A DNA stretch of 37,124 nt from JAIPGX01 sp041650475 (GTDB taxonomy: Bacteria > Babelota > Babeliae > Babelales > UASB340): the NCBI GenBank assembly GCA_041650475.1, contig JBAZLD010000014.1, positions 1-37,124 on the forward strand. The letters run 5' to 3'. The notes below the pieces were generated by a model. That model saw nothing but the letters and a program-made list of their open reading frames with translations, was not told the DNA's origin and did not search any database. A program made the position numbers and the translations under genes. Positions 1 through 7,266 of the stretch are shown here, in pieces. Positions within the stretch are counted from its first letter, which is position 1. Every line of letters begins with the position of its first letter.

Positions 1-164
1 TATAATAGTTATATTAATAATACAAAAAAATTTAATTCAAACATTAATATTAAGACAAATAGAATTTTATAAACTTTTGTAAATTTTAATGGGGATTGGT
101 TGTAGAAGAATGCTTATGAATCAAAGTTATTTTAAACTAGGATTATTAAGGAAGGAAAAAAAAC

Positions 165-1574
165 ATGTTAACGAATACAACAAAAGTTGTTAAAAAAACG
201 GGTCAAGAGCCTTTAGAAAAATTAAGAAATTATACAGAGGTTGTTGATTTTTTAAATTCAAGAAGATATGCCGATTATAATGAGAATGTTATCAAGAGAA
301 TGAAAGAATTGGATAAGCTTTTTGGAAACATTTCTTCCAAACTTGATATTGTCTTAGTTGGCGGAACAAATGGAAAAAGCTCATCTATTCATTTTGCTTG
401 TAAATTATTAAAAGAAGAAGGTTTTAATGTTGGTGCGGCATATTCTTCCAATTTTTTAGTCTACAATGAATCTTTCGTTGTAAATTTTCAGACAATAGCA
501 AATAAAGATTTTGCAGATGTAGTTAATAAGGTTATTAATATTGTTTTAGCAAAAAACATTGATGCAACAACATTTGAAATTTTGACTATTTCTTCTTTAA
601 TTTATTTTGAATCACAAAAGGTTGATATTGCTCTTTTAGAAGTTGGCATTGGTGGAAAATATGATGCAACTAATTTTTGTAATCCTAAAATTTCAGCCGT
701 TACAAGAATTTCTCTGGATCACAAAGAAATTCTTGGTGAGGATGTTGAAAATTTAACTTTACATATGCTTGAAATAGCCAGACCAGGTAGTTGGTTCATT
801 TCTGCTGAACAAAGTAAAATTCGTTTGCAAAAAATGAAAAATTACTTGGAAGAACGTGGTGTTAAATGGGCAATGCCTATACGTAAACTAGCAAATTTAC
901 CATATATATATGAACAACTTTATGGAAGAATTGCTTCTCTTGGTGAACGCATAGCACAAATATATATAGAAGATATTAAAGGTAAATTTTCTCCATTTTT
1001 AAGAGGAAATCTTTTGGCTACTCAAAAAGGTCAAAGAGGTCGTCCAACATTGGAAGCTAAACGTCAAGCCGAGTTAAATCCAATTAAAACTTTAAAAAAT
1101 TTCTGGAAAGATCAATTTGATTTATTAAAAGGTCGTTTTGAAGTTTTAGATAAAGAAAAACCTACAATTGTTTTAGATAGTGCTCATAATTTAGATGCAT
1201 TTGAAAATTTATTTTTAGGTCTTCGTTTATTGCATTATCAAAAAGCCCTTAAAGGACTTGCTTTGGTTGTTGGTTTAGATAAAAAAATCGAATCAGACAA
1301 ATTTTTAAAAGTTATTCGATATTTACTTAAAAAAGTTAATGGGCAAGTTGTCTTTGTTCCAAATTCAAAAAATAGTTATTCTTTTGCTGAATTGCAAGAT
1401 GTAGTTTTAAAGGCTAAAGATTATAATATTAGAGCTAAAGCTTGCAAAAATTTTGTTGAAGGTTTTCAAATTGCAAAATCTTTGGTAGATCAAAGAGATG
1501 GCTTAATTTGCATAACTGGATCAAATGAAATTATTGGTGAATATTGGCAAAATAGAGGCATTAAGAAATTTTAA
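165..1574 (+). CDS. folC: Folylpolyglutamate/dihydrofolate synthase (Mur-ligase family)
   Basis: ATP-dependent ligase that adds glutamate to folates (or to dihydropteroate); cytoplasmic. The 469-residue protein has the FolC P-loop GGTNGKSSS at residues 66-74, LEVGIGGKYDATN at 158-170, the SLDHKEILG motif at 183-191 and the C-terminal-domain motif IVLDSAHNLDAF at 335-346. The start is an ATG with a strong upstream AAGGAAGG. Oddity: the usual central L-x-G-x-H-Q-x-x-N-A stretch is not recognisable; instead residues about 275-322 hold a basic stretch (RGNLLATQKGQRGRPTLEAKR). FolC is the best family match because of GTNGK plus the DATN and DHxxxLG motifs; whether it makes dihydrofolate, polyglutamates or both cannot be told. 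It is monocistronic here and ends at a bidirectional terminator. Confidence 0.88.
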   Translation: MLTNTTKVVKKTGQEPLEKLRNYTEVVDFLNSRRYADYNENVIKRMKELDKLFGNISSKLDIVLVGGTNGKSSSIHFACKLLKEEGFNVGAAYSSNFLVYNESFVVNFQTIANKDFADVVNKVINIVLAKNIDATTFEILTISSLIYFESQKVDIALLEVGIGGKYDATNFCNPKISAVTRISLDHKEILGEDVENLTLHMLEIARPGSWFISAEQSKIRLQKMKNYLEERGVKWAMPIRKLANLPYIYEQLYGRIASLGERIAQIYIEDIKGKFSPFLRGNLLATQKGQRGRPTLEAKRQAELNPIKTLKNFWKDQFDLLKGRFEVLDKEKPTIVLDSAHNLDAFENLFLGLRLLHYQKALKGLALVVGLDKKIESDKFLKVIRYLLKKVNGQVVFVPNSKNSYSFAELQDVVLKAKDYNIRAKACKNFVEGFQIAKSLVDQRDGLICITGSNEIIGEYWQNRGIKKF

Positions 1575-1594
1575 ATATACAAATTAAACAAAAT

Positions 1595-1626
1595 AAAAAA
1601 GAGCAGTTTTTAAACTGCTCTTTTTT
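1595..1626. terminator. Bidirectional intrinsic terminator between folC and galU
   Basis: Perfect inverted repeat (AAAAAAGAGCAGTTT and its complement, 2-nt spacer) with an A-run on one side and a T-run on the other. It lies between the convergent ends of folC and galU and can serve both strands. Confidence 0.85.
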
Positions 1627-1650
1627 ATTTTGTTAGAAAAAACTTTTAAT

Positions 1651-2580
1651 CTATAAAGACAACATTTTTTGTTTATTTAAATTTTCAGTTTTACCCTGCA
1701 TAACAATGATATCTTTTTCAAGTTTTGTTATATAATTTAATATTTCTTGAGAATAATCAGGGTGTTTTAATGCGAATTCAATGTTTGTTTTAAGCCAACC
1801 TAGTGTAGTGCCGGCATCATATCTTTGTCCTTGAATTTTATAAGCAAAGATTTTTTCGCCAGAAAGTAATAAGTTTTGTATTCCATCCGTCAGCTGTATT
1901 TCTCCTCCTGCACCAGTTTGTAAATTATCTAAGCTTTCAAATATTGATGGTGATAATACGTATCTGCCTATAATTGCCAAATTAGAAGGGGCTTTGTTAG
2001 GTAAAGGTTTTTCTACCAAATCTCTTACTTGAAATAAATTTGCCGATATTTGTCGTCTAACATCTATTATTCCATATCTACTTACTTCTTCACGCGGAAC
2101 TTCTTGTACAGCCAAGACATTACATTTCTCTTGAATTGCTATTTTGATGAGTTGTCCTATTCCTGGTACTGTGCTGCTAATTATATCATCAGGTAAAAAA
2201 ATAGCGACATGTTCTTTATTAAAAGCATGTCTTGCTGACCATACAGCATGTCCTAATCCGAGTTGTTCTTTTTGTCTTACGTACAAAAAATTTGCAGTTT
2301 CTATTATTTTAGAGACATCTTCTAGTAATTTATCTTTTTTACTTTCTTTTAGCTTTTGTTCTAGCTCTAGGTATGGATCAAAATGATCTTCAATTGATTT
2401 TTTGTTTTTACCGGTTACTATAACAAAATCTTTTATTCCAGATTTTAGTCCTTCTTCTACAATATATTGAATAGCTGGCTTATCTATTATAGGAAGCATT
2501 TCCTTTGGTACAGCTTTTGTTGCTGGTAAAAAACGAGTACCGAAACCGGCTGCTGGAATAAGGGCTTTTACTTCGTTCAT
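1651..2580 (-). CDS. galU: UTP-glucose-1-phosphate uridylyltransferase
   Basis: Makes UDP-glucose from UTP and glucose-1-phosphate, feeding envelope polysaccharide and glycosyl transfer; cytoplasmic. The 309-residue protein has the normal GalU length. Its N-terminal nucleotide-binding motif is ALIPAAGFGTRFLPATKAVPKEML, followed by LPIIDKPAIQYIVEE, VTGKNKKSIEDHFD, LGLGHAVWSARH, FLPDDII and the Glu-Lys motif VEKP in VRDLVEKPLPNKAPS. The start ATG has AAGGAAGG about 10 nt upstream. It follows pheS by 32 nt on the same strand, so the two are probably co-transcribed, although they are functionally unrelated. Family assignment is firm. Confidence 0.95.
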   Translation of the reverse strand: MNEVKALIPAAGFGTRFLPATKAVPKEMLPIIDKPAIQYIVEEGLKSGIKDFVIVTGKNKKSIEDHFDPYLELEQKLKESKKDKLLEDVSKIIETANFLYVRQKEQLGLGHAVWSARHAFNKEHVAIFLPDDIISSTVPGIGQLIKIAIQEKCNVLAVQEVPREEVSRYGIIDVRRQISANLFQVRDLVEKPLPNKAPSNLAIIGRYVLSPSIFESLDNLQTGAGGEIQLTDGIQNLLLSGEKIFAYKIQGQRYDAGTTLGWLKTNIEFALKHPDYSQEILNYITKLEKDIIVMQGKTENLNKQKMLSL

Positions 2581-2612
2581 GCTTCATTTACCTTCCTTTT
2601 TATTAGTATAAA

Positions 2613-3647
2613 TTAAAATTGCTTTAAAAATTTAATTTTACCGCTATTAAAATAGCGGACATCGTTTATATTGTATTTCAACATTATAAGCCTAGTTAGA
2701 CCAAAACCCCAAGCAAAGCCAGAATATTTTTCACTGTCTATTCCTCCTGCTTTTAAAACATTGGGATGAATAAGTCCTCCAGGAAAAACTTCAATCCAGG
2801 TGCTTTTTTTACAGACTGAACAACCTGTTTTACAGAATGGACATCGCATATCTATTTCGATTCCTGGTTCAACGAATGGAAAAAAACCAGGTCTTATACG
2901 AATATCTAATTCTTCTTTTTTAAATAAAGTTTTTAAAAATTTTTGCACTATACCAAGCAAATGAGAAAGAGTAACATTTTTATCTATAAATATGCCTTCA
3001 CATTGTAAAAACATAAAATCATGTGTAGCATCTATCGCTTCTTTTCTGAAGGCACGTCCGGTTACGATTCCTGCTAAAGGTGCACCATGTTTTAGCATTG
3101 CATGAATTTGGGTAGGAGATGTGTGAGTGCGCAAAAGCATATTTGGTTTGTTTAACCATAAAGTGTCATACATGTCTCTTGCTGGATGATTTTCTGGAAG
3201 ATTTAGAGCCGTAAAATTATAATAATCTGTTTCAACTTCTGGGCCATCAAAAATATCAAAACCCATAGAAATAAAAATATCTTCTATTTCTTCTATTATT
3301 TGTGTATAAGGGTGTAGATGGCTTTCAAGAGAATTTGCTTTGTAAGCAGAAACATCAAAATTTTGCTTTTTAATTTTTTCTGTTTCAGTTTTTCTTTCTA
3401 AAATATATTCTTTTTTTTCTTGTAATTTTTTTTCTATTTCAATTTTTAATTGATTTAATTTAGGACCAAATTCTTTTTTTTCTTCAGACGATAGATCCTT
3501 TATTTGAGCAAGTAAAAGAGTGATTTGACTTTTTTTTCCCAAAAAAGATACTCTCAAATTTTCTAGATCTTTTATATTTTGAACTTTTTCTATTAATTCA
3601 AAAGCTTCTTTTTCTATTTTATTTAAGTTTTCTCTTATCGAACTCAT
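2613..3647 (-). CDS. pheS: Phenylalanine-tRNA ligase alpha subunit
   Basis: Catalytic alpha subunit of the (alpha-beta)2 PheRS, which charges tRNA-Phe. At 344 residues it is full length. An N-terminal coiled coil (about 1-95) precedes the class II core: LHPYTQIIEEIEDIF, GPEVETDYYNFTALNLPENHPARD, LLRTHTSPTQI, motif 2 GRAFRKEAIDATHDFMFLQ at 197-215, and motif 3 GFAWGFGLTRLIMLKY at 310-325. A Cys cluster C269-x2-C272-x3-C276-x2-C279 sits just before WIEV; from general knowledge some bacterial PheS proteins carry such a knuckle, which E. coli lacks, and it may bind zinc. The beta-subunit gene pheT is not in the window. tRNA-Phe lies 1.4 kb away on the other strand. Confidence 0.96.
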   Translation of the reverse strand: MSSIRENLNKIEKEAFELIEKVQNIKDLENLRVSFLGKKSQITLLLAQIKDLSSEEKKEFGPKLNQLKIEIEKKLQEKKEYILERKTETEKIKKQNFDVSAYKANSLESHLHPYTQIIEEIEDIFISMGFDIFDGPEVETDYYNFTALNLPENHPARDMYDTLWLNKPNMLLRTHTSPTQIHAMLKHGAPLAGIVTGRAFRKEAIDATHDFMFLQCEGIFIDKNVTLSHLLGIVQKFLKTLFKKEELDIRIRPGFFPFVEPGIEIDMRCPFCKTGCSVCKKSTWIEVFPGGLIHPNVLKAGGIDSEKYSGFAWGFGLTRLIMLKYNINDVRYFNSGKIKFLKQF

Positions 3648-3699
3648 TTTGTTCCTAGGATCAATCTAGTACTCATTATTTTAAACATATTGTTAAAAA

Positions 3700-3727
3700 A
3701 TAGTAACACGTTTTCAGGTTTTTACAA
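3700..3727 (-). promoter_or_regulatory. Candidate promoter for pheS-galU
   Basis: Read on the minus strand: TTGTAA (-35), 16-nt spacer, TACTAT (-10), in the 93-nt gap between the phosphatase gene and pheS. Placement and spacing fit a sigma-70-type promoter; there is no experimental support, and in so AT-rich a genome chance matches are common. Confidence 0.4.
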
Positions 3728-3740
3728 ATTTTATGAATTT

Positions 3741-4832
3741 TTATTCTGGTCGTAATTTAATTACTGTGATTGTGATGTTATCAACGTATTCAGCTGGTTG
3801 TCCTGCAGTTTCTATTAAGTGATTAGCTATACCGGTAAAATTTGTATTATTAATACTTAAATAATTATTTATTATCCCGAATATGCCATTTCTAGCTATT
3901 TCAGAAATTTTTTCAAGAATAATTATCTTTGATATTCTGTCTAATAAGATATCTTCTAAATTTTGGTTTCGAAATTGTTCTGATTTTAATTTTAATAAAT
4001 CAGCTTGAAAAATTGCTAATTTGCTATTTTCTACAACCACGTTTGCTGCTTGATCTATGCATTCATTTATTAAAGTTTCCTCTTCAGCCAGGTAAAGCCA
4101 TTTGTCTACTAAACCATCGCTAGCTATTACAATAAAAAATTCTTGTTGTTCTGGGATTTCGTAAGAAATTATTTCTGGAGTAGCAATACTCCCCTTTTTT
4201 TTTGCTTTTAAATCTCCAATAGATCTTGACATATTTACGTAACCAATTCTATCTGATGTTGGATAATTATTGTCTTCTTGATATATTTTTATATTTTGGT
4301 AACCAACTCTGGTTGCTTCTTTTTCATTAGACAATTTATGATCTATAGTTTTTAATAAAATTTTGCCATTTGTATCATGCAAAATAGCAGGAGAATCCCC
4401 CACCCATGCAAAATATATTTTGTTATTTTTAATTAATACAACTGTTGCTGTAGATCCAGCTTCTATTCTATTTTGTGATAGTAATCCGCATATTTCTCTG
4501 TTTATGTTTTCAAAGCTTTCGTATAATGCTCTTTCAGGATGCTCGTTAAAATATTGGTGTTGTATTATTTTATTTAATAAGTTTGCAAATAAATAATCAG
4601 ATACAAAACATCCATAAGAATCAATACCATGGCCATCACAGACTAAAAAAATGCTAAAATTTTCTGTAATTATTTGGTTATATCTATCTTCTTGTATGTT
4701 TTTTGTTCCCAATATTTGTGCTGAATCAAATTCAAGTTTGTAAGCTAAAATTGCATTGTTATTTATTATTAAAATTATTAAAAATAAATTTAGCAAAAAA
4801 ATAATTTTTTTAATTTTATTAAATTTATGCAT
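3741..4832 (-). CDS. Secreted PP2C-type Ser/Thr protein phosphatase
   Basis: Metal-dependent PPM/PP2C phosphatase with all core motifs: QEDR (48-50 region), FLVCDGHG (62-69) with metal-ligand Asp66, EAGSTATVVLI (124-134), AWVGDSPAIL (142-151), TIDHKL (162-167), NMSRSIGDLKA (200-210), VIASDGLVDKW (235-245) and DNITITVIKL (351-360). The metal-binding Asp residues look intact, so it should be active. The N terminus (1-30) is a clear signal peptide: a Lys-rich start, then about 20 hydrophobic residues ending AILA. Export is unusual for PP2C, which normally acts in the cytoplasm on Hanks kinases or regulators. A long helical insert (about 250-345) separates ASDG from DNIT. No kinase gene is adjacent. 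A role on host phosphoproteins is inference. Confidence 0.9.
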   Translation of the reverse strand: MHKFNKIKKIIFLLNLFLIILIINNNAILAYKLEFDSAQILGTKNIQEDRYNQIITENFSIFLVCDGHGIDSYGCFVSDYLFANLLNKIIQHQYFNEHPERALYESFENINREICGLLSQNRIEAGSTATVVLIKNNKIYFAWVGDSPAILHDTNGKILLKTIDHKLSNEKEATRVGYQNIKIYQEDNNYPTSDRIGYVNMSRSIGDLKAKKKGSIATPEIISYEIPEQQEFFIVIASDGLVDKWLYLAEEETLINECIDQAANVVVENSKLAIFQADLLKLKSEQFRNQNLEDILLDRISKIIILEKISEIARNGIFGIINNYLSINNTNFTGIANHLIETAGQPAEYVDNITITVIKLRPE

Positions 4833-4969
4833 AAAATTTTACCCTAAAATTAATTTTAAGATTATACAAAATTATATTTGTAAAGCTTTTTTTAAAGCAT
4901 ATTTTGTGTGCTAATAATAATATTTTTTATAACTATTTGTCCACTATAATGTTAGTTAGTTATTTTTTG

Positions 4970-4998
4970 TTGACATTAAATTTACTAATTTGTAGTAT
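4970..4998 (+). promoter_or_regulatory. Promoter for tRNA-Phe (and possibly ffh)
   Basis: Consensus -35 TTGACA at 4970-4975, 17-nt spacer, then -10 TAGTAT at 4993-4998. This predicts transcription starting near 5005, about 30 nt before the tRNA. It is the best sigma-70-like match I noticed in the window. Confidence 0.65.
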
Positions 4999-5035
4999 AA
5001 ACAGCATAAGAATAAGAAGTTGTTAATCTATGTGT

Positions 5036-5111
5036 GCCAAGGTAGCTCAGGTGGTAGAGCAAGAGACTGAAAATCTCTGTGTCGGCGGTTCAACTCCGCC
5101 CCTTGGCACCA
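5036..5111 (+). tRNA. tRNA-Phe (GAA)
   Basis: Cloverleaf: acceptor GCCAAGG pairs with CCTTGGC; then TA; D arm GCTC-AGGTGGTA-GAGC; anticodon arm AGAGA-CTGAAAA-TCTCT giving anticodon GAA; variable GTGTC; T arm GGCGG-TTCAACT-CCGCC; discriminator A; genome-encoded CCA. Length 76 nt. Confidence 0.97.
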
Positions 5112-5180
5112 TTTTTTTTAGAATCAAATCGTATAATATTTTTTATAAATAAAAATAATTTTAAAATTGGTGGCGAGATT

Positions 5181-6512
5181 ATGTTTGATTTTTTATCTAA
5201 AAAATTTTCAAACGTTTTGAGTTGGGTTAAAGACAAGGGACGTTTAACTGAACAAAATATTCAAGAGGCTGTAGACCAAGTTAAAGAAGCATTATTGGAG
5301 GCTGATGTTCCATATGATTTGGTGGAAGATTTTTTAACTAAAGTTAAAAACGAAATCGTTGGACAAAAAGTTCAAACTTCTTTAAATCCGGGACAGCAAT
5401 TAATAAAAGTGGTTCATGACCAACTTCTTGAATTTTTAGGTGGAAAAAATGTTATACCCTTGACTAATTTTCAAATTCCATCTGTTACTATGGTTATGGG
5501 GTTGCAAGGATCTGGTAAAACAACAACTATTGCCAAATTGGCTAAATTTTTACTTGATCAAGCAAAAAAAAGAGAGAAAAGTAGAAAAATATTATTAGCT
5601 TCGGTTGATTTTTATAGACCTGCAGCGATTGATCAATTAGAAATTTTAGCTAAACAAGTTGGTGTAGATTTTTATAGAGCGTCAAGCAAAGATGCTGTTA
5701 ATGCAGCAAAAGAAATTTATGAAAAATTTAAATCAGGGCATTATGAGCATTTATTTTTAGATACAGCAGGTAGACTACATATTGATAGTCAAATGATGGA
5801 AGAGTTAATTAATATAGATCATAAATTGACGCCAAAATATAAAATATTGGTTTTAGATGCGATGACAGGTCAAGAGTCTTTAAAAGTTGCAAAAGCTTTT
5901 GATCAGACAGTTGGTTTTAATACTGCAATTTTGACTAAAATGGATAGTGATACTAGGGGTGGTGCAGCTTTTTCTTTTAGATACGCATTAAAAAAATCTA
6001 TTTCTTTTGTGGGATGTGGTGAAAAAATAGAAGATTTGGAAAGTTTTGTGCCCGAGAGAATGGCAAGCAGAATTTTGGGGATGGGTGATATTTTAACTTT
6101 AATAGAAAAAGCTGAAGAAAATATTGATTACCATGAACAAGAGTCTATTTCCAGAAGAATGATGTCCGGAAGTTTTACTTTAAAAGATTTTGCGGATCAA
6201 TTAGGTATGGTTGATAGATTGGGTTCATTACAAAAAATAGCAAGATACCTGCCTGGAATGGGAAATATTTCTCCAGATATGATGGAAAAGGGGCAGGTAG
6301 AAATGAAAAAATTTAAAGCAATTATTTCTTCAATGACGGAAAAGGAGCGTCTAATACCAGGACTTTTGGATGCCTCTAGAAAAAAAAGGATAGCTAGTGG
6401 TTCAGGGGTTTTGGTAACTGATGTAAATCAATTATTACAAAAATTTGAACAAAGTAAGCAATTTGTTAAAATGCTAAAAAAAGGAGGAAGATTTGGTAAA
6501 TTTTTTAAGTAA
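5181..6512 (+). CDS. ffh: Signal recognition particle GTPase (SRP54 homologue)
   Basis: Binds 4.5S RNA and signal sequences of nascent membrane/secreted proteins and docks with FtsY. From the ATG at 5181 (GGTGGCGAG upstream) it has 443 residues. N domain 1-95; G domain with P-loop GLQGSGKTT (107-115), DTAGRLHID (194-202), TKMDSDTRGGAAFS (252-265) and GCGEKIEDLESFVPERMASRILGMGD; Met-rich M domain after about 310 with FADQLGMVDRLGSL, ARYLPGMGN and the basic motif DASRKKRIASGSG. The frame is open further upstream to 5079, but that extension would lie inside tRNA-Phe and is rejected. First gene of the conserved ffh-rpsP-khpA-trmD-rplS group. No 4.5S RNA gene was found in the window. Confidence 0.97.
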   Translation: MFDFLSKKFSNVLSWVKDKGRLTEQNIQEAVDQVKEALLEADVPYDLVEDFLTKVKNEIVGQKVQTSLNPGQQLIKVVHDQLLEFLGGKNVIPLTNFQIPSVTMVMGLQGSGKTTTIAKLAKFLLDQAKKREKSRKILLASVDFYRPAAIDQLEILAKQVGVDFYRASSKDAVNAAKEIYEKFKSGHYEHLFLDTAGRLHIDSQMMEELINIDHKLTPKYKILVLDAMTGQESLKVAKAFDQTVGFNTAILTKMDSDTRGGAAFSFRYALKKSISFVGCGEKIEDLESFVPERMASRILGMGDILTLIEKAEENIDYHEQESISRRMMSGSFTLKDFADQLGMVDRLGSLQKIARYLPGMGNISPDMMEKGQVEMKKFKAIISSMTEKERLIPGLLDASRKKRIASGSGVLVTDVNQLLQKFEQSKQFVKMLKKGGRFGKFFK

Positions 6513-6542
6513 CTTTTTAGTTGGGTTTTTTTGATTTAATTT

Positions 6543-6576
6543 TAATTAATGGTAAACTATAGCAGTTTATTAATTA
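6543..6576 (+). other. Imperfect AT-rich hairpin between ffh and rpsP
   Basis: TAATTAA...TAAACT pairs with AGTTTA...TTAATTA around the loop ATAGC, with a 3-nt TGG bulge. It sits in the 120-nt ffh-rpsP gap and is followed by a short T-rich stretch. It could be a weak terminator or leader structure; the low stability of an all-AT stem leaves this open. Confidence 0.3.
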
Positions 6577-6632
6577 ATATTTTTACCTATAAGATGCTGT
6601 TTTTATAGATAGTTGTATAACAAAGGAAGATT

Positions 6633-6884
6633 ATGGCGGTCAAAATTCGTCTTAGCCGTATTGGAAGAAAAAATCGACCATACTGGCGTATAGTTGCAGT
6701 GGATTCTAGAAAAAAAAGAGATGGTGCATTTTTGGAAAATTTAGGATCTTATGATCCTCTTAAGCATGAGATTGTACAATTACATCAAGATAGAATTGAT
6801 TATTGGATTAAAAATGGTGCCATTTGTTCAGATACAGTTTTAAGATTGGTTAAAGAAGAAAAAAAACGTTCTGTAACTGCTTGA
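6633..6884 (+). CDS. rpsP: 30S ribosomal protein S16
   Basis: Small-subunit assembly protein. The 83-residue sequence has the S16 signature at its N terminus (MAVKIRLSRIGRKNRPYWRI, then VAVDSRKKRDG and LENLGSYDPL) and continues with DRIDYWIKNGAICSDTVLRLVK. Length is typical. The ATG has AAAGGAAG about 7 nt upstream. It lies in its usual place between ffh and khpA. No anomalies. Confidence 0.98.
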   Translation: MAVKIRLSRIGRKNRPYWRIVAVDSRKKRDGAFLENLGSYDPLKHEIVQLHQDRIDYWIKNGAICSDTVLRLVKEEKKRSVTA

Positions 6885-6918
6885 TTAGTGTTTCAACTTT
6901 CTATTAGGAGAGACGATT

Positions 6919-7152
6919 ATGTTGAAAGAGCTTGTAGAGCATATTGTTAAAAAGCTTGTTGATAAACCTGAAAGTGTTTCAGTTTCTGAAATAAGTGGAG
7001 AACAAGCAACTATAATAGAATTACGTGTTGCTTCGGAAGATCTTGGTAAAGTAATAGGTAAAGAGGGAAAAACCGCAAGAGCTATTCGAACTTTAGTTCA
7101 TGCTGCAGCAAGTAAAGAAAGAAAGCGTGCAGTTTTAGAAATTTTAGAATAG
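6919..7152 (+). CDS. khpA: KH-domain RNA-binding protein KhpA
   Basis: Small cytoplasmic RNA-binding protein with a single KH domain; in other bacteria it pairs with KhpB/Jag and influences envelope growth. The 77-residue sequence has the KH GXXG loop as VIGKEGKTARAIRTL (residues about 46-60), the typical length and the typical place after rpsP. AGGAGAG precedes the ATG. The normal next gene, rimM, is absent; a 114-nt gap with a hairpin leads to trmD instead. Confidence 0.95.
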   Translation: MLKELVEHIVKKLVDKPESVSVSEISGEQATIIELRVASEDLGKVIGKEGKTARAIRTLVHAAASKERKRAVLEILE

Positions 7153-7194
7153 TATTAAAAATAATAAAAAATTAATTTTTTTATTTAAAATTTT

Positions 7195-7234
7195 AACCCG
7201 TTCGTATTTCTTGTATTTAGAAAACGTGCGGGTT
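7195..7234 (+). promoter_or_regulatory. Hairpin in the khpA-trmD gap
   Basis: AACCCGTTCG pairs with CGTGCGGGTT (one mismatch, one G-T) around a 20-nt loop, in otherwise AT-only DNA. It lies 32 nt before the trmD start, which has no Shine-Dalgarno sequence. It could be a leader/attenuator structure or a remnant of a deleted gene. Confidence 0.35.
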
Positions 7235-7266
7235 TATAGTTTATAAAAAGTTTTTTAAAAAAAATT

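Noticed and set aside
5079..5180. N-terminal extension of the ffh frame
   Set aside because: It would start inside tRNA-Phe; SRP54 proteins begin at the MFDFLSKKF equivalent at 5181, which has a ribosome site.
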